DNA of 64,000 bases from Endothia cerciana (Eukaryota; Ascomycota; Sordariomycetes; Diaporthales; Cryphonectriaceae), in assembly GCA_026119935.1 (NCBI GenBank), contig JALRMH010000043.1:1-64000 (forward strand), in the 5' to 3' direction. A program made the position numbers and the translations under genes. The notes beneath the pieces are model-generated. The model did not search any database, was not told where the DNA came from, and saw only the letters and a program-made list of their open reading frames with translations. Shown here in pieces: positions 23,254 to 35,488 of the stretch (position 1 is the first letter of the stretch; every line of letters starts with the position of its first letter).

Positions 23254-23714
23254 CTTTGCTCAAGACCTGATGACCCAACCATGGCGTACTAGCTCGGAGG
23301 GAACAGTAGCAATTCTCGGCGTAGTGAGTTCGATCGTCGAACCGAGACGGAGAGCTTGCAACCGCAATTTATGGAATAGTTAGAATAGGCTTCAAAGACG
23401 ATCGACGTCAGAGGCTGGACCGCGGTTCTGCGAGTGATGGCGCTGGGGAAGGAGCTTGGGCCGTCGTGCAGGGGTACTGCTAAGGGTGTGGCTCTAGCGA
23501 GTGGAGGGGCGTGCTATCGATTCAAGAGGTTGATGATAAAGGCTCGACGCGTCGATGACATCTCCAAAACAACCGCGACGAACACCACGAAACACAAATC
23601 GAGATTTCCTTGAACACATGCCAAATGGGCCGACTCTGGGACTGTGAAACTTCGATGACCCCCCGTCGCTCGATCAGACCCTCCAACTGAGCCTTATGGA
23701 GCACATAAGTCGAG

Positions 23715-26700
23715 ATGGCGTCGGTCAAGTCTCTGGGGATGCATCCGCCCTTGGGCATAGAGGGGCAACCTGTCAAGGGCAGCTACTCCTGGGACGTCAT
23801 GACAGATGACAATGTCGAGGATGAGCTCCTGACCATCGGAAGCTGTGTCATCTGGAAGCGGGGGGGTCTGTTCCGGAAGAGCTTCAACCTTGAGATCGAG
23901 AAGGACGAGCCTATTGTCCAGGCACTGTTGACACATTTCCCCACCAACAACGTGGACAACCATGCCGCTGCCACTAAGATCACAGATGTGTATCAGTCTG
24001 ACGCTGGCAGGACAAAGAATAGGCGCAAGGAAGTCGTCGACAAGCTGGCCAAGGCTTTGGTCATCTTCCTCAAGACACAGGCACACATCTTCTTTCTCTC
24101 CGGCACGAGCCACATCGTCCATATGCCCTTCGAGGTCGAGGCCGCCTGTGCTGCACCGGTTGGTGTCATCATCCAACGAAAACCTCGCACCCACAATATG
24201 GCGCCTGTCAGCCTCAAGTTTCCTCGTGTGCCGCCCAACTCCTTCGTCTCCTCACAGCTCTCTCCGCCACCCCAGAGGCAGCATAACCCCACCACTTCGT
24301 TCTCTGTTGAAGGCTTGGCATTGCCAAGGACACTGCCTTTGAGGCTCAGCACCACAATGGAGAACATGTTTGAAACCCCGTTTGAGACAAACGATTCCCA
24401 ATGGCCCCGACTGGTCTGTCTAACTGATCCATTACTGGAGCTGGGCCTGGTGGTGAGCCACTCGCCAGCCTCAACCAAGGGGGATCGACCCCGTAGTTCG
24501 CCAAATGCGCCGTTTCTCGATTTGCCCGAGGAGATCCTTCATGTTGAGACCGTCAAGGATGGCATGGTCCTGGCCGTCACCGCAAATCGAGAGGCTAACC
24601 AGTATACTGTCTGGCAGCTCACTTACATCCAGAACGAAGATATCTTCACCAAACCCCCGAAGGAGCGAGGATCAAAGGTCAACCGCCGACGGAGCTCAAT
24701 GCAGCCAAGGCTCAGCAGCGGTGCCACAACACCGGTCACATCGTCCTTCCGCGAGGGCTTGGGAGCGGGGCTTCAGCCTGGCAAGAAGGACCGGAAAGGC
24801 GACAAACAGGACAAAGCCAAATCAGGTGATATCGCCGCGGCACTGGGACCAGAGAGGGGAGACAAGACAAAGAGACAATCTCGGCGGGTGAGTTCCCTAC
24901 TTGCTCGAGCCGACTTGTCTGCGTCACACGAAAGAACGGCGTTCGCTGAGCCACCGGTCACATCCAATCACGCCGAGAACCGTCGAATGACGGGTGCTCA
25001 ACGAGCTCGCCAAAGCGGTGGTCATAGCAATCTGAACCTAGGCGGTACTCACAGCATGGGTAACCTCAGCAGCTTTCGTGAGGCTGAAGGCCTCCTAGAC
25101 GAGCTGCGAGCTGGAGGTGACTTCGAGGGATTCCATAGCATGGGCCTCGAGGACCACAGCTTCGATGGTCTTACCAGGGAAATTCTTCTGACGAAAATAC
25201 ACAGCACTCCCATCGACAATGCCAATGTGCGCTACTCGCTCTCATCTCAGCCGGCTCGCACACAGTACAAGGTCTTTATCGTCAACGGTCCCCCGTTCGC
25301 AACAGACGAGTCGGGCCGGCGGGATCTGCTCGTTGGCATACAGGATCCTCTGGACAAACGGCTGCAGCTTCTTCCACTGTCTATAGAACGATGTGGAAAT
25401 CTTGATCGATCCGGCAAGGGCGGAAGGACAGCCGCGTCAGCAGCCTCGAACGCATATAAGATCACTCCAAAAATGTTAACACGGGCTTCCAGTGTTGTTG
25501 ACTCTTGCAAGGTCGTCGATGGCGACCAGTCCATGATTCTGATTCTGTCCGAGAACAAGGAGGGCCAGCGAGAATTGAGCATCCAGGCACCGTGGAGCGC
25601 AATGACCCCGCTAACACTGCCGACGTTATACGCGGACAACCTGGGCAGCATAGAGTACACCGGCACACACGTCAATAGAGAGGTCAAGGGTCGGCGTTCT
25701 GTTGGCTCCAAGATCTCCGCCACGGATATTGTAAAAATCCGCCACTCCCGCTTGTTGGGTGCCGTGGACCTTGAGGATAGAGAGGGGAAGATCCACCGCA
25801 TCCAGATCCAACTGCAACCATCCAGCCCTCAAGTTCGAAAGCTCCTACAGGTCTGCCGGAGCGTTTTGCCGACTGAGGCTTCGGAGAAGATGCTAGCTGG
25901 ATGGTGGCACATCATGAATTGGATGGAAGAACAGAGAATCGACGCACCAGACCGTGAGTGGTCATGTCTTATCGTGGAGATCTTTACTATTTTTCTGTCC
26001 CTTGCCGGTCCTATTTCAAGGTCCCAATCACTGGTTCCACCCCCGGCACCACGGCCCCGAAGGTCCATGGACACCTCGACAGGCAGCTACGAGAAAATGC
26101 TGCCCTTTGCAGCTCCCAATGCCTCAATCTGTCCACCGTGGGCGCTAACCCGCGCCTGGAGATGGGTTGTGGAGGAGGAGACACCAGCGATACCGTCCAT
26201 CACATCCAACTCGAACCAAGAGGACTTTCTGACGACTCAAGTCCGACTTGCTAAGTCATACATGGAGTCGCCACGGGGTCAGCATGCGCTGGGTTTGTCT
26301 AATGGACATCTGCCCACAGCCCTTAATCGGGACCCTCAGGACCGCACCAGTGCTGCATGGGGCATCGTCTGCGCCCTGCATTTGCTGGTTGAAGAAGAAA
26401 GGCTTGACATCATGGCACCAGAGTACTCCTCGCCAGGGCGTGCCGATGTCAGAGCCCTTCTTTGTCAGATTGGGCGATGGCTAGGTTGGCACGAGTTTGT
26501 GGCCCTGCACGAGCTGGGTGTGCAGACTTCCCTCGATCCTCGGGACCACTATGGTAAGCTGTCCCTCTGACGTACAATGCACGAGCTAACGCGTAGTAGA
26601 TCTTTCCGCTGCAGGTTTACCAAGCCCACAACGTCTTGTCAGTATTTTTGAATGGATTCAGTCGCAGTTCGCTGGCGATAAATCCATCGACTTCCCTACC

Positions 26701-29700
26701 ATTGCAGACGTCTACGCCACAATTACTCAGAGGGACATCAGTGCGGATGATGCGTACCGACGGTGGTCTGCAGTCATGCCAAGGACCTTCATGTTCAAGA
26801 GACTCTTTTCCTTCCTCACACCCAGTACTTCGTACGTCGAGGTCGTCGAGCTGATCCACCGGTGCGGTTTCACCGCCGACGTTCTCGAGACCTTGCCAGA
26901 AGCTGTCCTTGTTCCTCTGAAAGATGCCATATCAATGTGCCAATCACGACCACCAACGACCTGGCCGAAAGAATTGTTGGCGCTGGTTCATCGGTCCGAT
27001 GTTGCAACAATGCTCAAGCGGCCGAAAGATAAGCAGATATTGGGCATCAATGCTGCGCCTCCATCCCATGTGGCCACGAAAGACTACAGGACGATCTGCG
27101 CTAGTGTAGAAAAACCAGTCAACTATGGACCCTTACCAAACGAGTCCGCCGAGCGCCAGGCAATCATTCAGGCCCTTTTCAGGGAAGACCGCCGACTAGT
27201 CGAGGCAGAGGGCATGCTATCAACCCGGCACCACAGGGTTATCCAGTGTGATTCAGAGCCACAATGGACTGAGTCAGAATTGTTAGAGAAGCAGAAGGAA
27301 CAGGTCACTGTTGTCGCCACTGGAACTCTCGCCATTCCCGCAGGACGAGGCCTCATGCACTTTAGCTTGCGGTTCCCTCTCCCGACTGAGAAGGTCGATA
27401 TCACCGGCTTTAATCTTACATGCCTCGTGAAGCCAACAAATATTCTGGTCAATGCAGATAAGTCTTTGTTCATCGAGGAGAAAGTCAACTGGGCATTCTT
27501 CCACCAAGGCGCTGCGAGTGGGCTTCAGATATCGCCTCGTGCCAAAGGTATCGACAACAACTGGATCATATTCAACAAGCCCAGTGGGGAGCCCAGCAAC
27601 AGACATGCTGGCTTTCTACTTGCTCTTGGTTTGAACGGCCACCTGAAATCTGTGGTGAAATGGGTGGCCTTCAAGTACCTCACAACTAAGCATACAATGA
27701 CGTCCATAGGCCTGCTCCTCGGACTGGCCGCCTCGTTCATGGGTACCATGGACAACTTGATCACTCGAGTTCTCACGGTCCATGTCACGCGCTTACTTCC
27801 ACCAGGCTCCGCGGAACTAAACCTGTCGCATCTTACGCAGACGGCAGGTCTCATGGGAATCGGCCTCGTTTACTGCCAGAGCCAGCATCGCCGCATGAGC
27901 GAGATCATGATGTCAGAAATAGAACACGACCAGGATGAGAATGAAGAGGACCCTCTAAGAAATGAAGGGTACCGTCTCGCTGCGGGCTTCGCCCTAGGAC
28001 TGATCAACTTGGGCCGAGGCGCCGACCTTCGAGGACTGCACGACATGCGCCTGAAAGAGAAGCTGTTGACGTTCGCGTCCACTACGAAGAAGGTTGAACT
28101 GGTCAATGTCCTTGACCGCGCAGCTCCTGGCGCCGTTGTTGCGATAGCGCTCATGTTCATGAAGTCTGAAGACCACATTGTTGCGCGAAAGGTCGACGTT
28201 CCTGACTCTGTGCTGCAATTCACATATATCCGGCCCGATATATTGTTACTGCGGACGCTCGCTAAGAATCTTATCTTGTGGAGTCGCGTAGAGCCGACCG
28301 TGGAGTGGGTTAGGTCTAACCTGCCGATCGAATACCGATGGCGACACTTGCTCCAGGGGCCGAAGTCCTTGCGCAGTAAGGACATGGCTTTTTACTCCAT
28401 CCTGTCCGGGCTCTTGTTCTCACTCGGCCTGCGGTTCGCCGGGTCTGGAAACCCGCATGTGAGAGACCTGTTGGTCAAATATCTCGACAAGTTCAGAGAC
28501 CTGGTCAAGCAGCCAGCCGAGTGCTATGATGCTCAGTTGGCGCGCAACAACGTCCAGATGTGCCAGGACGTTGTTGCCTTGTCGGCCGCCACTGTTATGG
28601 CTGGCACAGGTGATCTGGAAGTGCTGAGGAGATTAAGGTCCCTCCATGGCCGCCATGATGCCAATACATCCTACGGCAGCCACATGGCAGCCCATTTGGC
28701 CATCGGAGCCCTATTCCTAGGCAGTGGAACCACGACTTTCAGCACGAGTAACCTGGCCGTTGCGTCTCTGCTGATCGCATTCTACCCGCTGTTTCCTGCT
28801 AACGTCCAGGACAACCGAGCCCACCTTCAGGCTTTCAGGCACTTCTGGGTGTTCGCCACAGACGCTCGCTGCCTGGTGTCCAAGGACATAGCTACGGGCG
28901 CACCCATCAGTGTGCCCGTCCTCATCAAGCTAAAGCCGGCGAGAAACAAATCCCTGAAACACACCTCGCCCTCCAAGTCACGATCCAAAACCCACCACGC
29001 CGCGAGTGCAAGGCAACAGGAGCCCCTTGTCCTCCGGAAACAGACACCCTGTCTCCTTCCCCTCCTCGACGAAATATCCTCCGTTCGCACCGACGCCACG
29101 GCTCTTGGCTACTGGAACCTCGAGCTCGACTTTGAGCACAATCCAGACCTCGCCGCCGAGTTCCGCAACAATCAGACACTCCACCTCCGACAGCGACCGC
29201 TCCACGAGGATGTTTTCAGCGCCACACTGCGGGCCCTCGGCCGTGACAGCCTCTCAAACGAGAGTGGTGGCTGGCACGCCGCCAGTGCGGCTGGCGAGGG
29301 ATTTACCTCGGCGTCGTCCAAGGAGCCGCTTGAGTGGGTCTTCAACCGGAGGCCATTGAGAAGTCTCACACACGCCGAGCGCGCGATAGTCCTTGGCCGT
29401 GGCAGTGGGGAGGATGGAAGTGAAGAGGCTGCCACGACGGAGGTGGATGCGAGGCTAGGGCTGGAGAGCGGGCTGGATAGCTGGAGCCGGGAGGATTTGG
29501 AAGGGCTGAGGTTGTTGTTTGCGTGGGTCGAGAGGAGAACTGCATTGAGAGATGATCCCGCGAGCGGTGGCGTGGCGAGGGAAGTAGTTGAGGATGGTAT
29601 TGATGAGGGTGAAGGTTGGTGGTTGCGCGATGGCGTGGTTGAGATGTTGAGGGGCAAGTTCTGGATTGCTGCGAGGAAGGAGATGCAGGACAGTCACTGA
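23715..29700 (+). CDS. Anaphase-promoting complex subunit 1 (APC1/BimE)
   Basis: Two exons, 23715-26553 and 26600-29700, give about 1979 residues, the normal size for this protein. The N-terminal half contains WD40-like segments such as CVIWKRGG and SGTSHIVHMPFEVEAA, with basic disordered inserts. The C-terminal half carries the helical PC-repeat region, seen in FLLALGLNGHLKSVVKW, TMTSIGLLLGLAASFMGTMD and the repeat SYGSHMAAHLAIGALFLGSG. APC1 is the scaffold of the nuclear ubiquitin ligase that triggers anaphase and mitotic exit; the Aspergillus counterpart is BimE. Three in-frame acceptors compete at the only intron (after 26596, 26599 and 26614), so 4-5 residues at the join are uncertain. 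Confidence 0.93.
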
Positions 29701-30699
29701 TCATGAAAACATTTGTATACCCATCCTTAGAGGCACGATTTCAAAACTTATTATAGGCGCATTACCTCGATAGTGAGGCACTTGTTCGACTTCTTCCCGA
29801 CAAGACACTCGATCCATTCACGACGAAATGACTAATGTGCACCAACTCCTGCGGTGTGATGATGCCCAGGTCAAAACCCAAGCATGTGCTAGCGGCTATG
29901 CCCTTGGGGGAAGAGCATTGCTTTTTGCTTGTCATTTCTTGCCAGGCCGGAGGAGTCATTGATGATAACCTCCATGTGGTCTTGGTGCCTTTGTCTCACC
30001 AATAACAGAAGAGCAATTGGCCATATTTGTAGCCCGGGGAGCCGGCCTGTCTACTTGTTATGGGATGGTGTCAGTCCCAAAGACTAAGACTCGCCTAGAA
30101 GATTAACCTGGCCCAGAATGGGTGCGATGAGCCAGCCAGTTGATACGCCGGCTGACCCCGAGCCGAAGAGATGAGAAAGTCGACCACTTGAAGGGGGGCG
30201 CGGTTGCGTGGCCCAACAGCTGTGGTCCTTCGATCGAGGGCGGTCCTCCCACCAGCTCTATAGAACACCACAGCTGTAATCTCAAGTCCAATTCCATCAG
30301 GTTATACACTGTTCCTCCGGAGAAGGATAGCCCCCGGCGTAGACGGCCATGTGTAGTTCGAGCCTCTGATCGTTCAGTCACCAAGTTGGGTTTCTTCATG
30401 GTCGTGGCCCAGAGATTCACGAACGGCATGTCCCACTGAGCATTCGGGCATGTATTCATCTCACGGCCCTCACACAATCACTCGATAAATCGTGGTGGTC
30501 CTTTTGTATATAAATGAGGGCACGGAGTCTGCTCCAGCGTCCATGGGTCTGTCCTAAACCACTCTCAACTTCCTGCGAGATAATATCCCCGCTTCCTACA
30601 GTGTACGACAGACGCCATTGATACTTGGCAAAATCACTTTTGGAATTATTCCCCCGAGAAGACAAGCAGGGCTGGGTTCGGGAGAGAAAAAAAACCACC
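29701..30699. other. Intergenic region between APC1 and the CaaX-box gene
   Basis: No gene is supported. Short frames near 30100-30480 lack start context and domain signals. A TATA-like TATATAAAT lies near 30506-30514 on the plus strand, about 190 bp before the next predicted ATG. Confidence 0.65.
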
Positions 30700-30977
30700 A
30701 TGTCCCTCTTACAAACTGAATCTGAGGACTGGCCGTCCCGACTCAAGTACTAAAACATGCTGTCCCCCCTTCATGCAATTTTTTTTTTTTTTTTTATTCA
30801 CGTGTATTTATCCCTTCCGAAGCATTTTACTCACACTTTGAACTGCCGTCTAGCTCCGGAGCTCAGTCTCAACCAGACCGGGAGGACCCTCACGCCCTCG
30901 ATTGGGACCTAGTTGAGGGCCTGTCGGAGTTAAAGTATGTAGCAGTATCAGGGCCTCACCGAGCTGACAGCACGTCT

Positions 30978-31016
<39 letters not shown>

Positions 31017-31608
31017 GCTTCCTTTTTAGCCTGATCCGCACCGGAAGCTGAATCCGCATCACAGTGAACATAGGGCACACTACCCCGGCTACGGCGATCG
31101 GTTCGTGGACACAGACTCCCAATATGAAGCCGCGATGCACAGAACCGAAAAGCAGCACCAGTTCCGCAGGCACATCGGCAGGGAGGCCGGCATGTCGGAC
31201 CGGAGGCGCGCCCACGGGTGGTCCAGGGCGCAGGCCGAGGAGGAGGAGCAGCACGACCCGGAGTCCCCGGCCACGGCGCCGTCCAGCTACGTCCGGGGTG
31301 ACGACACCTCGTCCTCCAACCGCGTGCGGCTGCCGGAGGAGCAGGTGTGGTGGGCGGCCCCCAGCCCCCAGCCCGCACGGCTCGCGGCGCAGATAGAGCA
31401 GATGGAGGTTGACGACAGCCAGGCCGGAGGGCACCAGACAGCTCCGAGTCGCAGGCGGGGGGGCACCAGCCACGGGGCTGGGCCGCAAGGGCACCAGCCA
31501 TCGTCCTCGCAGCATCATCGTCATCGTCGCCACCATCGTCACCATCAATCATCGGACAGTCGAGGTGCCAACAGCGGCGATGGTGGTGGCTGTTGTGTCA
31601 TTCTGTAG
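30700..31608 (+). CDS. Predicted protein of unknown function ending in a CaaX prenylation box
   Basis: I do not recognise a family. The last exon (31065-31608) has a long open frame whose final residues are CCVIL, a CaaX-type box whose last Leu predicts geranylgeranylation. Two upstream exons are inferred: 30700-30746 (ATG in good context, ACCACCATG) and 30854-30934. Donors GTACTA and GTATGT and acceptors TCTAG and CACAG restore one frame of 223 residues through the segment REDPHALDWDLVEGLSEL. The middle is rich in charged residues and glutamine (EAAMHRTEKQHQFRRHIG); the end is His/Ser/Gly-rich. It is probably a lipid-anchored membrane-associated protein. The third exon is much firmer than the first two; the join at 31065 crosses a TC microsatellite intron. 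Confidence 0.5.
30975..31011. repeat. (TC)n microsatellite
   Basis: A CT/TC dinucleotide run of about 37 bases lies inside the second predicted intron of the CaaX-box gene, just before a T-rich tract. It may act as an extended polypyrimidine tract. Confidence 0.9.
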
Positions 31609-32197
31609 GGGTGTCTAGAATGAGACAGACGTCGTGATGAACGGCGGGTATTGGTTCGGCCCTGGAGCATTTAAAAGCTCCTTGCTAAGGCTGTTCCCTG
31701 AACAAAGGGTTTTACTAATACTGGTTCTTCACTCGTGCCCTGGTTAGTAGCTTAACAGTGGTGGCCTCTGATACCACTGAATGGCGATTGCGAGTCGTCC
31801 AGCCGAGATAATGCGTAGATATGCACCTCAAATGCTTCAAGCGTCTTGGCATCCCATCGATTTAGGAAAAAGTCCTCCCATGGAGGTTGTATATGTGGTA
31901 TCATCTGCCATTATAGCTTGGGGGGTTTTTTTCCCCTTAAGACAGCACCTCACTATATACACGCCGTACGTCTGCTCGTTAGGAACTCAGCCGCTGCTCT
32001 GATCGAGGAGCCCAAGGAGGTACTGAGGCACCATATGCACTCGTTGAGATAGATCCTCCACCCTCCTAATAGAAGACCCAAAGCAATGATATCCACCCAA
32101 CCTTCCCACAAAAGCCCAACCAAAAAAAAAAGCAAAACTCCAATAAAGATGGGAACGCCGGTATTAGCCATCACAGATTCCCTCTCTCCTCAGCCTC
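31609..32197. other. Intergenic region
   Basis: These 589 bases between two convergent genes hold no visible gene. They probably contain the two 3' ends. Homopolymer patches of T (about 31922-31935) and A (about 32123-32135) are present. Confidence 0.7.
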
Positions 32198-32524
32198 CTA
32201 GTGAAACCGGCTGGCGGCGGCATTTAGTCTCTGCAGCCTGAGGTTGCGGTCGTATCTGAATTCCCGGTAGGCTGAGTAGGCGCCGAAGGACAGCTTGAAG
32301 GAGAACATGATATGTCAGAAAAAGGAGATAGGTAATAGGCCCGGGGGAAAGGAAATCCCCCCCCCCCCCGGGGGGGTAATGGGGCCTCTTCAACTCACCA
32401 TGCCGGTGATCAGGACGAACAGCGGATACGCCTCCACGGGCGGGCTCATGGGGTGTGTTGACAGGCGCGCCAGGATGCTGGGGGCCTTTACGGCCTGGTG
32501 GAAGAGTCTGGGCGTGGGACGCAT
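32198..32524 (-). CDS. Small inner-membrane protein, complex I MLRQ/B12D-like subunit
   Basis: Two exons (32524-32399, 32293-32198) join to 73 residues. The N-terminus is basic and lacks acidic residues (MRPTPRLFHQAVKAPSILAR), as expected for mitochondrial import. The segment PVEAYPLFVLITGM runs across the splice into LSFGAYSAYREFRYD and RNLRLQRLNA. This pattern of a short hydrophobic helix after P-x-x-YPLF and a basic R-x-L-R tail matches the NADH-ubiquinone reductase MLRQ/B12D family. The 105-base intron carries a C13-G7 block and a CTGAC branch-like site. It would be missed by length-based gene calling because neither exon exceeds 126 bases. Its exact complex membership is inferred from the family resemblance. 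Confidence 0.75.
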
Positions 32525-33489
32525 GGTGGTGGAGATGATGTGTGAGTGGATAGTCGTCAACAAGTCTGGTCTGCGGGTAGGACGACAGGGGTTGTCTTGG
32601 ATAGATTGGATGTCTTGATCGATTGGTTCTGGTTGGCGAGTAAAGCTGTCTCGAATCGCGGGGTGTTCGCAGTCACGATGTTGTGGGATGACGATGACAC
32701 GAAACCACGACAGTACCGTGGCACTGAAACATGTCTTATATTCCAAGGTCCCCCCCCCCCCCCCGAGGGACTCCGGCCGTCCTCGACCTTGTCGTGCGAC
32801 TAACTGTTCCTCATGCACTGGTGTGGTGTGCTCCCAGGCCGCCGGGCGGTCTTGGTGGTGTGACCACCCGTGGTTATTCCCGGCGGAGCATGCCACCGTG
32901 GCGTGGTTTGCCCGTCAGCCTCATCCCTCGCCTGGAACCTCGGGAGATATAGGAGACGAGCAGACGGGCTGAGCACTTGCACGATCAGGGCGAATCAAAA
33001 TTGTTCAGCCGCATAGTCTGCTTGGCCCCGGTTCATTACCCCGGGTTTTGTTCGCCGTCACCAGACTGCCGGGACTTGAAGGACAAGGTACAGTAGGGCC
33101 TGCGGGTGCAGCCGCCCGCGCATCGTCACATGGCTGCTGATAATAACGGGCTGTCCTAGGAAGTGAATGTGTATCCCAATTCGCCCGGCACTCACCAGAT
33201 GTTTTCCCAGTGGAAGACCAGCTGTGCTAGATACTCCAGTCAAAGTACTCACCCAACCCAGGACAAGGACAGGCTCTTTAGGGGTATTTTGTCTATTCAT
33301 TCGACGTAAGGGACCCCTTTTCAGAATCACCGGGAAGACCCATCCTCCCTCTGAACGCCATTTCTGCCGGTAGTAAACACAAGAAGCTGACGTTGTCATC
33401 AAGTCGCCGCTTCCTTTTGCTTTTCCCATTACCCAGTGCTGTCCGCACCGGCAGCATCCCTCCTCCTCTCGTGGGACCTCGTCCCACGC
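32525..33489. other. Intergenic region
   Basis: 965 bases between the upstream side of the small mitochondrial gene and the 3' end of the eIF3e gene hold no supportable gene. There is a C-run at about 32751-32764. Confidence 0.65.
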
Positions 33490-34904
33490 TTACCGCGCCA
33501 CCGCAGAGTTCAGCACCTGCGTCCTGAAGAACCCTCCCTTCGTCCGCTCGATGACCTGCTGATAGACACTGCTGGGCGGGTGGTTCATAATGACGGTACC
33601 CTCCTTAGAATCGATCTTGGCGTCCAGGCGCGTGTCCCGGATCAGGTTAACGATCCACTTCTCGCCATCCTCGTTGTTCAGACCCAGGCTGGCGCTCAGG
33701 CCCTTGATATCGATGCGCGCGTGGATCTTGCAGTAGCTCTCGAAGATCAGGTGCCTCGCGTTGTCGACAAAGACGTCACTGCCTGCTGTTGACAGGAAGA
33801 AATCGGCGCGGATCACCTCCTCGGCGCGGCCTAGCTGGCGCTGGGCCTCCTCGAAGTCGAAATCGATGAACAGGGCGCGCACGAAGTCGGTTAGGGGGTC
33901 GGCGTACTCGTAGGCCTCCTGCCGCACGATACGTACGATGTCCTTGAGCTGCTTCTGCTGCACGCCCGAGTTGCGCGCGCGGCCGCGGCCGGTGATAACG
34001 GCGGCGGCCAGGTACCGCAGGATCCAGGGGCAAGAGGTCTGGATGGTGTTGATGTATTCGGGCCGGAAGAACATCTCGAGGAGCTGATCGCGGGCGGCGT
34101 CGCTGTTGAAGAGAGGGAAGAGGGCCCAGTGGATGAGCCAGGTGCGGTGTTGCAGCTGTGCGAGGGGATTGTTGTAGAGCCTCTCGTCGATGCCCTCCTT
34201 CACCTTCTTCAGCTCGTCCAGCGCAGCCTCCCAGCTGGTGGACAGGATCTCAGACGCGAGCTTGCCCCAGGTCGCGGCCTGAACCTTATCGTTGTCCGTG
34301 GACAGGAGACGGAACTGGAACAGGAGATCTGCGGCGTCACCGTAGTTTCCACAGCTGTACTGGAAGTTGCCGAAGTCGTAGAGCGCGTTGACCATCTCAA
34401 TCGTGACCTGTCATATCATCACCGATATCAGCATTGCACTGCTCCCTCTATTCCGCGCCGCGCCCGCCCCTCGGCGGCGCGGCAGGATGTCCAACGTACA
34501 TCATGCTCCTTCTTCAGGAACTCCAAGTTGGCAACCTTGTCACTCCTCAGGTTTGAGACGACCTCCTCGGTCTGCAGCAGCTCGGTGAGCTTGTTGGTGC
34601 TGTCCTCGAAGTTCTCCAGGGTCTCGATGACCTTTTGTCTCTTGTCGGCGAACTCCTTTGGTGGCTCCTCCAGGCCCTCGAGGTCGCAGTAGAGGTTGGC
34701 GACGTAGTCGGTCATGTTGGTCTTCTTCAGCAGCTCGTACTTTGCCTTGAGCAGCTCGCGCGTCTTGTCGGCATGCTTGGAGGTGTCGTCCTCGTTCCCC
34801 ACCTGACTGCTGCCGAACTCGAGGAGGGGGTAGATGAGGTGACGGTCCAGCTTGGTGACAAGCTTGGGCAGCAGGTCGAATTCTGATGTCGCGAGGTCTC
34901 CCAT
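33490..34904 (-). CDS. Eukaryotic translation initiation factor 3 subunit E (eIF3e/Int6)
   Basis: Two exons (34904-34500, 34407-33490) give 440 residues. The N-terminus EFDLLPKLVTKLDRHLIYPLLEFG is the conserved eIF3e opening. Helical repeats follow (ALYDFGNFQYSCGNYGDAAD, WLIHWALFPLFN), and the PCI domain lies in the last third, with FVDNARHLIFESYCKIHARI and IVNLIRDTRLDAKIDSKEG. The product is a cytoplasmic subunit of the eIF3 complex that recruits the 40S ribosome to mRNA; the subunit is present in filamentous fungi but absent from baker's yeast. The intron is short (92 bases) and phase 0. The gene is divergent from the mitoribosomal Img2 gene. Confidence 0.95.
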
Positions 34905-35488
34905 CGTGTGTATAGTTTTTGGCGGTCGCGAGGTATGGGTGAGCTCTGAGTACGGTTCTGCGAGTGTTCGAGGTCGGTGACGGGGGGAAGGTGGGAGATG
35001 GGAGGTCCAAGGTCGATTCTCGAGATTCGTATGGGACTGCCTGACTGCCTGGTGCAGGGAGGTTCGTCTCGTCAGTCGACGTTGATCGTTGGTGTTGGCG
35101 TTGGTGAGTGAGACGGAGACAGAGGCAAGGCAAGGGCTAAGGTTGAATGGAGGTTTTGGCGGGGCTCGCTCAAAAATCCAGCATTGTTCGTTCCTTCCCT
35201 CCTCCGCCCGCTCAAACTTCTGTCCCTGCCGGTTTCGTGTGGTCCCACCCGCCCCCCATCTTCATTGGCCAGTCGCACTTTAGTTCGGCCGTGGTCCCGA
35301 CCTAGCCGCGGGATGGTACGTACCGCTCTGCCGGCAGCGGTCCCGGCAAGGCTCGTCCTCGAGCTTTCGATTTTCTTTGGGTGAGCTCACCTCGAACGCC
35401 GATTCCTTGCGCCCAGGGAATCCCCACGATCGCAGCCTCCCCCAGTCCAACCTCTTCTCCTCTGAGCGGGGTCGGGACAAGGAACGAT
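34905..35488. promoter_or_regulatory. Divergent promoter region, eIF3e / Img2
   Basis: 584 bases separate the two divergent translation-related genes. No TATA box is evident; the region is pyrimidine-rich on the Img2 side (35080-35250). Confidence 0.5.
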
